Assembly (NCBI GenBank): GCA_036924085.1
Contig: JAVGWX010000007.1
Coordinates: forward strand, 99,965,141 to 100,029,140
From: Ariolimax columbianus
Taxonomy: Eukaryota; Mollusca; Gastropoda; Stylommatophora; Arionidae
Direction of reading: 5' to 3'
DNA length: 64,000 nucleotides
The notes under the pieces were generated by a model. That model was given only the letters and a program-made list of their open reading frames with translations. It did no database searches and was not told where the DNA came from. Shown piece by piece: positions 23,393-34,489 of the stretch. Positions within the stretch are counted from its first letter, which is position 1; every line of letters starts with the position of its first letter. Made by a program: the position numbers and the translations under genes.

Positions 23393-23626
23393 TATGCCCG
23401 GCGATAGGGAACCGTAGATATGTGACAGCAGATTATTTAGTTAGACAACCGCTGGTAATGACCACTTAAGTGGTACAAGGAACACAATCATTATCAAGTG
23501 CCATCCACAACTTCCTGCCAACATTCAGTGTCACTTATCAGTTTAGTTGTTGGTGACTTACTTTTGTACCATAATGTTACAGTGTTCATTATTCTCTCCT
23601 TGCGTATCTATCATTCCCTCTCTCTG

Positions 23627-23691
<65 letters not shown>

Positions 23692-24005
23692 CAATCCATC
23701 TTTATCAAACTTGTGAACATATCCCATCCCATTAGTTGTGCATGCCACCACGGCATATCTAGTCTTCACATTTTTACATGAACACCAACACACACACAAA
23801 TAGCAAGCATTGTTTCTGTCTGATGCGTGTAAGAAATTCTTGATAAAGATATCAGTTAAGTTCTGTTATCAGTTCAATTCCACAATCTTGAACAACCTGT
23901 AGGACCTCTCGTGTTGTATTATAGAGTCCTGGAGTCTTACTCTTTCTCGTGTGGTGGAAACAGGCGCCAACTTCTGCTGAAAGTTTCGGAAATTTGTCAT
24001 ACCTG
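23393..24005. other. Unclassified flank with (CT)n tract at 23632-23690
   Basis: The pyrimidine tract is about 58 bases of CT. No gene recognised around it. Confidence 0.6.
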
Positions 24006-24009
24006 ACGT

Positions 24010-24220
24010 TCTTTGTTTGTTAGTGTTTGTATGTTTGTGTTTTCATATCTGTGATTGCATGTTTGTGTCATGTTTGTTCTTTAATGTGTGTGTTTGTATG
24101 TTATTGTTTGTGTTTGTAGGGGTGTGTTTGTATGTTATTGTTTGTATTTGTAGGGGTGTGTTTGTATGTTTTTGTTTGTGTTTGTAGGGGTGTGTTTGTA
24201 TGTTATTGTTTTTATTTGTG
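24010..24220. repeat. 34-bp T/G-rich tandem repeat, ~4-5 copies
   Basis: Unit contains TGTTTGTATGTTATTGTTTG and TGTTTGTAGGGGTG; the last three copies are nearly identical. Confidence 0.85.
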
Positions 24221-24714
24221 CCTGTATGCTAGTTTTCGAATGTTAGTGTTTGCTTGTTTGTGTTATAGTCTCAGTATATGTTTCTTCTTTAAGTAAAGGT
24301 GACTATTATTCAACCACAGTCATTGTGACTTTTTGGTGATATAAATTCATGAGCGATACAAATATATCCGGCAACCATGCTGACACTCTTGTGCAGCACT
24401 AGAAAGCACGTGAGCATGACAGGATCTCTCGTCCGAGCCAGCCTTTGAACTGTATGCTACACACAGTGTGTACCAACTATCTGCAATACCCTGCTATGAC
24501 GTGTCATTATCCTCATCAAGCTTTCGTGATGGGGATGAGACCAAGGTCAGTTCAAGTACAAGTGATGTCGGCCGGAAGTCTGCCGATATTACAGTGGAAG
24601 ACCTTGACCCATGTTTCAGAAGAAAATTAAGAATTAGAGATAAACATACAGAGCCTGTACCTAGGGAAACTTCACATTGCTTCAGTGGGAAATGGACAAG
24701 GATGATGTGAACAT

Positions 24715-25040
24715 ATTGGGAGTCTCTGAGCAAAGATGGGCTGGTGAAGGTCATTGTGAGTCTCGGAGCAAAGATGGGCTGTCAAGGTCATTGTGAGTCT
24801 CGGAGCAAAGATGGGCTGGTCAAGGTCATTGTGAGTCTCGGAGCAAAGATGGGCTGGTCAAGGTCGTTGTGAGTCTCGGAGCAAAGATGGACTGATCAAG
24901 ATCATTGTGAGTCTCGGAGCAAAGATAGGCTGGTCAAGGTCATTGTGAGTCTCGGAGCAAAGATAGGCTGGTCGAGGTCATTGTGAGTTTCGGAGCAAAG
25001 ATAGGCTGGTCAAGGTCATTGTCAGTCTCGGAGAAAAGAT
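24715..25040 (+). repeat. 38-bp minisatellite in the LINE endonuclease start, ~8.5 copies
   Basis: Unit GTGAGTCTCGGAGCAAAGAT then GGGCTGGTCAAGGTCATT. The first copy is the LINE frame itself, encoding GVSEQRWAGEGH. Later copies change TCTGAG to TCGGAG and drop the frame. Confidence 0.93.
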
Positions 25041-25489
25041 CAAGGTCAACTCAACATCCAGACAGGGAGAGAAATAAACGGATTTGGCGTAGCTTGTTTC
25101 CTCCTATCTCACCGGTTGTCTGCAACATTGTTCGGCTACAGCCTTATTAATGATAATATCTTTGCAATAACATTGAAGAGAAAAAGAAGAAACATTCCGA
25201 TAATAATACATGCTTACGTACCGACAGCTGCAGCAGATAATGAAGAAATAGGTTGTTTAATAAATTTCAGGAGATCATCCGGAAACTGGAGAAAAGAGCC
25301 GGTCTGATAATATTGATGGAGTTTAGCGCACAAATAAAACGGAAAAGAACAAAGGAAGATGAAAGAATTCACGTAGCCTTTGGGTTGGGGCACAGAAAGG
25401 AAAGAGGAGATAAAGAAATGGAATAAAGTAAGTGAATTCGGCTTGGGAACAACCTCTCCATCACAATCACATTCGTTAAGCAAGCCACT

Positions 25490-26335
25490 AGATGCTTCTT
25501 CACCTGACTTCACCAGACCGGAATACTTTTCACCGGACTTCACCAGACGGGAATACTCTTCACCTGACTTCACCAGACGGGAATCCTCTTCACCTGACTC
25601 CACCAGACGGGAATCCTCTTCACCTGACTTCACCAGACGGGAATCCTCTTCACCTGACTTCACCAGACGGCAATCCTCTTCACCTGACTTCACCAGACGG
25701 GAATACTCTTCACCTGACTTCACCAGACGGCAATCCTCTTCACCTGACTTCACCAGACGGGAATACTCTTCACTTGACTTCACCAGACGGCAATCCTCTT
25801 CACCTGACTTCACCAGACGGGAATACTCTTCACCTGACCTCACCAGACGGGAATCCTCTTCACCTGGACTTCACCAGACCGGAATACTCTTCACCTGGAC
25901 TTCACCAGACGGGAATCCTCTTCACCTGACTTCACCAGACGGGAATACTCTTCACTTGACTTCACCAGACGGGAATACTCTTCACTTGACTTCACCAGAC
26001 GGGAATCCTCTTCACCTGGACTTCACCAGACCGGAATACTCTTCACCTGGACTTCACCAGACAGGAATCCTTTTCACCTGGACTTCACCAGACGGGAATC
26101 CTCATCACCTGGACTTTACCAAACCGGAATCTTCTTCACCTGAACTTCACCAGACAGAGATCCTCTTCACCTGGACTTGACCAGACGGGAATCATCTTCA
26201 CCTGGACTTCACCAGACCGGAATCCTCTTCACCTGGACTTCACCAGACCGGAATCCTCTTCACCTGGACTTCACCAGACCGGAATCCTCTTCACCTGCAC
26301 TTCAACAGACCGGAATTCTGCATTCTGAAGCAACA
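25490..26335 (+). repeat. 31/30-bp minisatellite in the LINE endonuclease, ~27 copies
   Basis: 31-bp form: TTCACCTGGACTTCACCAGA then CGGGAATCCTC, encoding FTWTSPDGN, a conserved LINE endonuclease segment. The left half (25500-25860) uses a 30-bp form lacking one G, so the whole left half reads in phase as a 10-residue repeat (SSPDFTRRES), an artefactual 266-codon frame. The right half mixes 31-bp units. The flanks are the exact endonuclease neighbours (QATRCFFT before; FCILKQQRRRSGASSLKTLT after). Confidence 0.95.
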
Positions 26336-26360
26336 AAGACGGAGGTCAGGCGCATCATCC

Positions 26361-26672
26361 TTGAAGACACTAACAGGTGCTGACTGTGGCTCAGACCACC
26401 AACTGCTAGTTGCCGACATCAAGATAAGACTGAGAAAGCTGACGAGAAGCAAGCACAAGGCCACTACGCTTAAACCCCATAGAAATACAAAACAAATTCG
26501 AGATGCTTTTGGCAGTGCAGAAATATATGATACCAGAGGAACTTGCTACACAGGGAAGAAATATTATCATCTCGTAGGCAAGGAGCAACAACACCCAGAA
26601 AATGGCAGAAAAATATGTTACGTTACGGAAGAGACCTTAGGACTCGCAGATGAAAGAAAAAAACGAAACTAA
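26361..26672 (+). pseudogene. LINE endonuclease end and linker fragment
   Basis: Two overlapping frames together give KTLTGADCGSDHQLLVADIK and RLRKLTRSKHKATT, then YHLVGKEQQHPENGRK and EETLGLADERKKRN. SDH is the conserved C-terminal endonuclease motif; LADERR-like wording is common in the linker of this LINE group. Confidence 0.7.
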
Positions 26673-26917
26673 TTCGGGACGTGTGAGACAGGGTTATACA
26701 CTCTTTCCAACACTTTGGATGGAGCACAATACTGCCTTATACAAGAACTGAACAGGGGCAATGAGAAGAGATTAGGAAAGACAAGAATCAACATATGTTG
26801 GACACATGGATCATGACAGACCAGCTGCAATGGCAAAGAGAAGGAAGGTGACGTGTTAGAAGAAATCAGAACATTCAATGGCGAGTTCCAAACGTCACTG
26901 CATCTAATACACGATGA

Positions 26918-27400
26918 TGATGTAATACATTGACAGAATGTACGGATATATTCCACCGATTGAAGCAATACATTGACAGAAAGCAAGGCCATACACAGAT
27001 GGAAGCAATACATTGGCAGAGGGCAAAGATATAATCCAGAGATAGAGGCAATACATTGACAGAAAGTAAGGCTATACAGAGATGGAAGCAGTACATTGAC
27101 AGAGAGCAGGGATGTACTCCAGAGAAGGAAGCAATACATTGACAGAGAGCAGGGATGTACTCCAGAGATGGAAGCAATACATTGACAGAGAGCAGGGATG
27201 TACTCCAGAGAAGGAAGCAATACATTGACAGAGAGCAGGGATGTACTCCAGAGAAGGAAGCAATACATTGACAGAGAGCAGGGATGTACTCCAGAGATGG
27301 AGGCAATACATTGACAGAAAGTAAGGCTATACAGAGATGGAAGCAATACATTGACAGCGAGCAAGGATATACTCCAGAGATGGAGGCAATATTGGAGAGA
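26918..27400 (+). repeat. 43-bp minisatellite in the LINE linker, ~11 copies
   Basis: Unit CAATACATTGACAGAGAGCA then GGGATGTACTCCAGAGATGG plus AAG. First and last copies keep the LINE frame (LTECTDIFHRLKQYID; LTASKDILQRWRQYWRD), the RWxxY linker motif. Internal copies are out of frame with each other. Confidence 0.93.
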
Positions 27401-28509
27401 CACGTGCGAAGATAGCAGGGAAGCACCAACATAACAGACCTAGAACATAGCAGCAATCCTACGAAAGATGAAGTCCGATGAGAAATCCAAGACTTGGGGA
27501 AAGGGATGTGATGATATGCCGGCTGAATTCATACAGGCAGTTTGACAGGGCAGCTTCAAGATCTATCAATCACTTTGCATGCAGATCTGACACATAACAA
27601 CATGGCCAAGCGCACGAACAACATCTGTGTATATCCCACTACCAAATACTCGGTGATCTGAAGCGATGCACCAACTACCGCACCATCTCTCCATTTAGCT
27701 ATCCTGGCAAAATCCTATTCCGGATCATCATGAAAGGATTGGAAAACAAAATCAGCGAGGAGGTACATATGGTCAGGCAGGTTTTTGACAGGACAGAGGC
27801 ACGAGGGGTCACATCAGTAAAATGCTAAATATTATTTGAAAAGTGCATACAGTTCAACGTCTACTTACAAACCTGTTTTATAGCCTACATCAGACTTCCA
27901 GCTGCGTACGACACGGAACGTTATGGGAAATCATGACAGACATGGTGGCGACGCACCTGATTCTACTGATCAAATCATTATCTGGGACAACGATCAACGG
28001 TTAGAATAGCTGAAGAGATATCGGACTGGTTCAAAGTGCACAAGAAATTAAGACAGTGATGCGTACTCTCTTCTTGTTTGTTCAATATCTATGCAGAGAA
28101 AATCAGGAGAAATGTCAAGAAGGAAAAAAGAATATTAAAAGTTCTTCCCGTTCAGTCGACGAGAATGAAATACCAGAACTAAAATATACAGATGATAGAG
28201 TCTTTTAGAAGAGCGCTGCTGGGCTGGAACAGAAGATCCTGTACGTTAAACGACACAGCCAAGAACAACATCTATTCATAACTACCGGACAGAAAAAGAC
28301 AATGAGCACTACCAAGGAGAAAACCAGATCTGAAGTTATCCTAGAGAAGCAAAATGTTAGCGCGTCAAGAGTGTTATATATCTCTGCACGAATACATACA
28401 ACAACGGCAATTGACAACAATAACAACAACAACAACAAAAACAACAACAATAGATTTCAACAGAACAACATATGGCAGAACACTAAAAAAATGGTTCAAA
28501 TCTGGATCC

Positions 28510-30362
28510 AGAAAAATGGGTAGTTCCCGGTGGCATCGAACAGATGAGAGAGATGGTCAATCCCACAAACTATACTTCCGGTGGCATCGTACAGATGAGA
28601 GAGATGGTAAATCCCACAAACTATACTTCCGGTGGCATCGTACAGATCAGAGAGATGGTCAATCCCACAAACTATACTTCCGGTGGCATCGTACAGATGA
28701 GAGAGATGGTCAATCCCACAAACTATGCTTCCGGTGGCATCGTACAGATGAGAGAGATGGTCAATCCCACAAACTATACTTCCGGTGGCATCGTACAGAT
28801 GAGAGAGATGGTCAATCCCAAAAACTATACTTCCGGTGGCATCGTACAGATGAGAGAGATGGTCAATCCCACAAACTATACTTCCGGTGGCATCGTACAG
28901 ATGAGAGAGGTGGTCAATCACACAAACTATACTTCCGGTGGCATCGTACAGATGAGAGATATGGTCAATCTCACAAACTATACTTCCGGTGGCATCGTAC
29001 AGATGAGAGATATGGTCAATCTCACAAACTATACTTCCGGTGGCATCGTACAGATGAGAGAGATGGTCAATCCCACAAACTATACTTCCGGTGGCATCGT
29101 ACAGATGAGAGATATGGTCAATCCCACAAACTATACTTCCGGTGGCATCGTACAGATGAGAGAGATGGTCAATCCCACAAACTGTACTTCCGGTAGCATC
29201 GTACAGATGAGAGATATGATCAATCCCACAAACTATACTTCCAGTGGCATCGTACAGATGAGAGAGATGGTCAATCCCACAAACTATACTTCCAGTGGCA
29301 TCGTACAGATGAGAGAGATGGTCAATCCCACAAACTATACTTCCGGTGGCATCGTACAGATGAGAGATATGGTCAATCCCACAAACTATACTTCCGGTGG
29401 CATCGTACAGATGAGAGAGATGGTCAATCCCACAAACTATACTTCCAGTGGCATCGTACAGATGAGAGAGATGGTCAATCCCACAAACTATACTTCCGGT
29501 GGCATCGTAAAGATGAGAGATATGGTCAATCCCACAGACTATACTTCCGGTGGCATCGTACAGATGAGAGATATGGTCAATCCCACAAACTATACTTCCG
29601 GTGGCATCGTACAGGTTAGAGAGATGGTAAATCCCGCAAACTATACTTCCAGCGGCATCGTACAGATGAGAGAGATGGTCAATCCCACAAACTATACTTC
29701 CGGTGGCATCGTACAGATGAGAGAGATGGTCAATCCCACAAACTATACTTCCGGTGGCATCGTACAGATGAGAGAGATGGTCAATCCCACAAACTATACT
29801 TCCGGTGGCATCGTACAGATGAGAGATATGGTCTATCTCACAAACTATACTTCCGGTGGCATCGTACAGAAGAGAGAGATGGTCAATCCCACAAACTATA
29901 CTTCCGGTGGCATGGTACAGATGAGAGAGATGGTCAATGCCACAAACTATACTTCCGGTGGCATCGTACAGATGAGAGATATGGTCAATCTCACAAACTA
30001 TACTTCCGGTGGCATCGTACAGATGAGAGATATGGTCAATCCCACAAACTATACTTCCGGTGGCATCGTACAGATGAGAGATATGGTCAATCTCACAAAC
30101 TATACTTCCGGTAACATCGTACAGATGAGAGATATGGTCAATCCCACAAACTATACTTCCGGTGGCATCGTTAAGATGAGAGATATGGTCAATCCCACAA
30201 ACTATACTTCCGGTGGCATCGTACAGATGAGAGATATGGTCAATCCCACAAACTATACTTCCGGTGGCATCGTACAGATGAGAGATATGGTCAATCCCAC
30301 AAACTATACTTCCGGTGGCATCGTACAGATGAGAAATATGGTCAATCTCACAAACTGCAGTA
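28510..30362 (+). repeat. 51-bp minisatellite, ~36 copies, open in two + frames
   Basis: Unit GGTGGCATCGTACAGATGAG then AGAGATGGTCAATCCCACAA then ACTATACTTCC. Since 51 = 17 x 3 the array reads MREMVNPTNYTSGGIVQ for 610 codons (28544-30376), and a second + frame (RWHRTDERDGQSHKLYF) stays open for 280 codons. GAGAGATGG/GAGATATGG and AATCCC/AATCTC subtypes alternate in clusters. It lies in the LINE between the RT and the FYGRILKIE segment, but I do not recognise the unit as LINE sequence. Each 17-mer contains NYT, a possible N-glycosylation sequon if ever translated. Confidence 0.95.
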
Positions 30363-30744
30363 TAGAAGAAATCTAATCCTTTGAGCTAATATTCTACGGG
30401 AGGATACTCAAAATAGAATAGATAGCGAACAAGAAAAAGGCTGAAATCGAACGGGAGCTGGAGTAGAAGAACTTGCAAGTAAACAGCATGACAACTATTT
30501 CGGACACATCAACCACCACAGTGCTCTAGTAAGAACAATGCTGGGGGCTGAGGAATAGGGGTTGGTTGGTGCCTGCAATAGAGACAGAGGCAGACCTTAG
30601 AGAAGATGAACAATGGACGTTAAGAGGCTCAAGGATTGACAATGGCAGAGGCGGGAGAGCTGGACAATGTTTGACCGTCTTATAGAACGGCTGTAATGAG
30701 ATCAACATTCTGCCAAGGACATGCTACATGATGATGATGCACAA

Positions 30745-31240
30745 GAGATACATTCTAGAGGGTCTTGATCAAGCAGGAGGGTTGGTCAAAAAACGTTAAT
30801 CGACTAAATAAAAATCATTATGTAGTATAGAAATTTGAAATAAGATAAACTATTGAACAATTAACAAATATAATGTAGGGGAAGTAGCCGAGTAAATGCT
30901 GTATGATCTCGTAGACCTGAATTTGGTTATGACCCTGTAATAAAGATTTCTTTCATAGAAACAGACGGCATATATTTTAAATAACGCGAATTGTTACAAT
31001 AAGTATAAATCAGACTCATTAAATGAAATATTAACAGATATTACGCAGGACAGTACCAGACATAACATTGAAGAATGGCAGACATTACATGTCAAATTAC
31101 TGCTTATCTTATTCATTCACACTCGATCTTACGACAATACAATTGAGGAGAGGTTACGAGACATAGTATTGTACGGCTTTTGTTTCGCTTCAAAATCATT
31201 TAATAATTACATTTTTTAAACGGCAGTGATACGACGTACA
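30745..31240. other. Unclassified; weak SINE-like head near 30885
   Basis: AAGTAGCCGAGTAAATGCTG followed by TTTGGTTATGACCC vaguely matches tRNA A and B boxes. No body or duplication defined. Confidence 0.25.
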
Positions 31241-31249
31241 TGCGTGCCT

Positions 31250-31400
31250 CTTGTATGTATGTGTTAATGTATGTATGTATGTATGTATGTATGAATGTAT
31301 GTGTGTATGTGTGCATCTGTGTATGTGTGTGTGCGTCTGCGTGCGCTTGCGCGTGTGCGTGTGTGTGCGTGCGTGCGTGCGTGCGCGCGCGCGTGCGAGC
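31250..31400. repeat. (ATGT)n to (GTGC)n compound microsatellite
   Basis: ATGTATGTATGT grading into GTGTGC and finally GCGTGCGCGCGCGCGTGCG. The right end is a strong Z-DNA-type sequence. Confidence 0.95.
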
Positions 31401-31556
31401 GACTCGCGTTCAAATCAAACCAGGACTTTTCGTTCTAGTTCTACCTGAATGGGTTATAGCATGGTGGAACTACTATCATTAGTTAGGGACACTTGTGTCC
31501 AGTTACTGCTAGGTGGCCCACTTGCCATTAGCCAGTCCCTTAACAGATTTTTAAAA

Positions 31557-31890
31557 ATGGCGGACAACACTGTTAGTGCTTGCATGTGAAGCGTGTTGTG
31601 ATGATGTTTCTTGTGAAAGAAGGCGTGAAACCTGTGGAAATTTACAGAAGACTGCAATTACAATACGTTGACGAAATACTCAGCCGCAGTAAGACATTTG
31701 AATGGTGTAAACGTTTTAGAGAATGCCGTACATCCGTGAATGATGATCCTGGCCGTGGTGGCTCTTAACCCACCACAACCATTCTTCTGAATATCCAGAT
31801 TGTGGAACGCCTTATCCTGGAAAATCGACGCATAACCTTTAGCGAAATTGCACAAATTGCAAGTTTATCTCTGGGTACGGTGAAATCTTA
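31557..31890 (+). pseudogene. Mariner-like transposase N-terminus (HTH_48 type), broken
   Basis: MADNTVSAC near 31557, then after a frameshift MMFLVKEGVKPVEIYRRLQL, SRSKTFEWCKRFRECRTSVN, DDPGRGGS, a stop (TAA, 31767), then IQIVERLILENRRITFSEIA and QIASLSLGTVKS. This is the paired helix-turn-helix DNA-binding part of mariner transposases. No DDD catalytic domain follows, so it is a 3'-truncated, inactive copy. No terminal inverted repeats were found. Confidence 0.8.
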
Positions 31891-31999
31891 ACCTTACATG
31901 TAGAATGCAGAGAGTGTGTAATGGGAAGGCAGGGCTCGAGGTTAACCAGCTGATAAATGATAACAGTGATGTCTTAATAATATAACGATGGATCGGTGA

Positions 32000-32370
32000 T
32001 ATTCGGTGAGATATTGAGCTAGGGCTGTTCTACTAGAGTGAGAGATGAAGTCCTCGCTAAGCATAGTGAAATATACAGAACAGGAACCTTCAGTACGAGA
32101 ATGGAGATAGAAGCAGTGACTGCAGTTCTGCAGTTCATAGCGAAGCAGCAAGCACGATCCGCCTTAACATGGCAGGCGCACTGCGTCATTCGGATGAACA
32201 GAAACTCCCCACGTATGTCAATTCATTGGTACACTCCACCGTTTGACCATGGACATCAATGCTGTGAGGACCAGTGTCCGTGTCAAGGTTCAGAATTTTT
32301 GTCTTGGCTCAAGATATTGATATTCCCACGTTCATCTGTTCATCTCGTAATGTATTTTTGTTTTTGAATC
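32000..32370 (+). pseudogene. Possible LINE RNase H fragment
   Basis: A 109-codon frame from 32038 contains RTGTFSTRMEIEAVTAVLQF, which fits the segment of LINE RNase H domains in which a conserved Glu sits in an ExxAxxxAL-like helix. The rest (from about residue 45) is not recognisable. It could be part of an I/Nimb-like element. Confidence 0.4.
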
Positions 32371-32379
32371 CCTCGAGAC

Positions 32380-33090
32380 TGGCATTGTGGTACGAAAAGA
32401 ACATGATGTGAAAAAAGCACTAACTTTTGATGCTTCCTCCAAAACCTATCGTACCCAGGTTCTACAACTATACCTGCGACAAAAAAATTTCACAACCTCA
32501 AGAATTATTTTTCCTACAGCTTAATGGCTCCAGTTAACTCACCGTCCTTCTTCTGCACCCTCATCACACAATGAACAGACTCGTACTCAAGATCAGAATA
32601 CGTATTCAGACGAATCTGTACACTCACACACAATCAGATCACGTATTCAGGCGATCAGTGCATTCAAAAAAACTCAGATCACTTGATAATCACACATAAT
32701 CAGAATATACATCGTTCACAAAATGCCCTGCACATACAACATGCACTCAGATCTTGTCCTGAAGCGATCTGTACACTCATGTAAGCATTCAGAACATACA
32801 TCATTCACATAGTGTCCTGCACATACAATACACATTTAGCTCTCTTACTGTTCACATGGTGTTCTTCATAAGCATCTATTGACCGCGACTGGCCGAACTC
32901 GAGGTGTATGATGGTATTAACCACACTGCAAACTCTCTCACTTCTAGTTTGCCTGTCAGCCAATCTCTCAGCCAGTCTGCTGAGTTTATCCTTGCAGAGT
33001 ATGTTATAGTCTCAAGCAACAAAATGTATGTCCAATTGTCTTCAGTGGGTTGTCTGATTTAGCTATCACTACAATTTGGAACTACCCCCC
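32380..33090. other. Unclassified; loose ATCACGTATTCAG repeats
   Basis: 32575-32870 holds scattered copies of CAGATCACGTATTCAG, CACTCACAC and TCCTGCACATACAA, probably an old repeat. No gene. Confidence 0.4.
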
Positions 33091-33094
33091 ATCC

Positions 33095-33470
33095 AAAATG
33101 TCATTAGCTGTCTATCCACGAGTCACTATCATTCTAAATGTGGTAGCCTGTCTATCCACGAGTCACTGTCATTCTAAATGTGTTTAGCTGTCTATCCACG
33201 AATCACTATCATTCTAAATGTGGCAGCCTGTCTATCCACGAGTCACTATCATTCTAAATGTGGTAGCCTGTCTATCCACGAGTCACTGTCATTCTAAATG
33301 TGGCAGCCTGTCTATCCACGAGTCACTATCATTCTAAATGTGGTAGCCTGTCTATCCACGAGTCACTGTCATTCTAAATGTGGCAGCCTGTCTATCCAGG
33401 AGTCACTGTCATTCTAAATGTGGCAGCCTGTCTATGCACGAGTCACTGTCATTCTAAATGTGGTTGGCTA
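33095..33470. repeat. 40-bp minisatellite, ~9 copies
   Basis: Unit AGCCTGTCTATCCACGAGTC then ACTGTCATTCTAAATGTGGT. ACTGTC and ACTATC copies alternate near-regularly, hinting at an 80-bp dimer. Confidence 0.95.
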
Positions 33471-33474
33471 TCGT

Positions 33475-34030
33475 TGAAGTATCAGACTGCCAACAACCCT
33501 CATTCCCGTCAAATCTGAACACCAGAATGGTCAGCTCCGAACATCCCCCCCCCCCCCTGTACCACCTAACGTGTACCTAACCCCCTAGTCGACCCAGTGT
33601 CGAAACGGGATTAACCCTGGCGTGATCTGTGTTCGTCCAACCACATTCAGGCAACCTTTGATTCTTAGAGGCGCCACCCCAACCTCCTGCCATAAACGCC
33701 CTTGCTCCAGCTGGAACTCATCACATTATTATAAAATATCAGCCGGAACAAGTTTGTCATACGAGCACACTTAAGAATAATGGTAGTATTAAAATGTCTT
33801 TTTAAAATGGTGGTTTGAAAGCCATAATGCACACCAGGCTAATAAACATGTTGCAGGCAACATTGTATTTTCCATAGTTTAACTGGTCTCTGCACCGACA
33901 TTCAGTATTGCTGTCGTCAATCTGATCGGCTATCGTCATCTAATCGGCTGTCGTCAATCTAATCAGCTGTTGTAAAGGTTATCCTGTAGTTATATTCTGC
34001 AAACAGATACAAGATATAACAATGTACAAG
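33475..34030. other. Unclassified, with poly-C and short GTCAATCTAATCGGCT repeats
   Basis: C13 tract at about 33547; three or four ~20-bp repeats at 33910-33975. A missing 5' part of the CR1-like element was looked for and not found. Confidence 0.5.
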
Positions 34031-34034
34031 ACAT

Positions 34035-34448
34035 TTGTCTAAACAACACAACATGTTTGAAAGAATGGATATTGGGGGAGCAAAAATAGAGGACATAGAG
34101 GGGAGAATAAAGAGGTTAGATGACAAAGGAAAAAGTCATGTGGTAGTATTGGCAGGTACAAATAATGTAAAGAGAGATGGTACAGAAATAATTATGGATA
34201 AATATAAAAGTCTTATGAGAACACTTAAGGAAAAAAAGTTTAGAAAGGTCACAATGATGGGCATTTTAGACAGAGCAGATGGGTCAGACTATCTAGATAG
34301 CAAAATAATAGGTATCAACCTTAGGTTACAGGTGATGTGTGCGGACATGGGAATGAAATTTACTGATGTTAAAGTAGACAAAAGTAAAATGTTAGATAGG
34401 GGAGGTTTACATCTTAATGAGATAGGACAGCATGTTGTAGCAAAGTAG
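34035..34448 (+). pseudogene. LINE ORF1 remnant, SGNH/GDSL esterase-like (137 codons)
   Basis: Contains VVVLAGTNNV (residues 36-45), which fits the esterase block with a conserved Asn, and DRGGLHLNEIGQ (about 121-132), which fits the C-terminal block carrying the catalytic His (with an Asp two or three residues before it in the family). The N-terminal block with the catalytic Ser is absent from the frame and not seen upstream, so the protein would be inactive. Esterase ORF1 is established for some CR1/L2-group LINEs. The first ATG used here is arbitrary. Confidence 0.7.
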
Positions 34449-34489
34449 ATGTTCTATCATTGTGTTAGAAATTTAAACTAGTAAGACCT

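Larger units (their letters stand above)
24645..30740 (+). mobile_element. Degenerate RTE-like LINE (family C) carrying four internal arrays
   Basis: Conceptual translation follows a full APE-endonuclease/RT LINE order: LLQWEMDKDDVNILGVSEQR (24670-24735); GYSLINDNIFAITL and IIIHAYVPTAAADNEEI (25135-25245); GLGHRKERGDKEM (25385); NNLSITITFVKQATRCFFT (25450-25510); LKTLTGADCGSDHQLLVADI (26360-26420), with the conserved SDH; GLADERKKR; EEIRTFNGEFQ (26860); LQRWRQYWRDTCEDSREAPT (27375-27430); DDMPAEFIQA (27510); a decayed YRTIS region (27680); DWFKVHKKLRQ (28025), SCLFNIYAEKI (28070) and LKYTDDRVF at the YADD position (28180); LFITTGQKKTMSTTKEK (28270). After the last array come FYGRILKIE and a tail ending ATGATGATGATGCAC (30725). 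Dozens of stops and frameshifts: pseudogene. Confidence 0.85.

Noticed and set aside
25380..26180. 266-codon SSPDFTRRES repeat protein
   Set aside because: The frame is off the ancestral endonuclease frame and arises from 30-bp units made by a 1-bp deletion.
31557..31890. Active mariner transposase
   Set aside because: Frameshift, internal stop and no catalytic domain.
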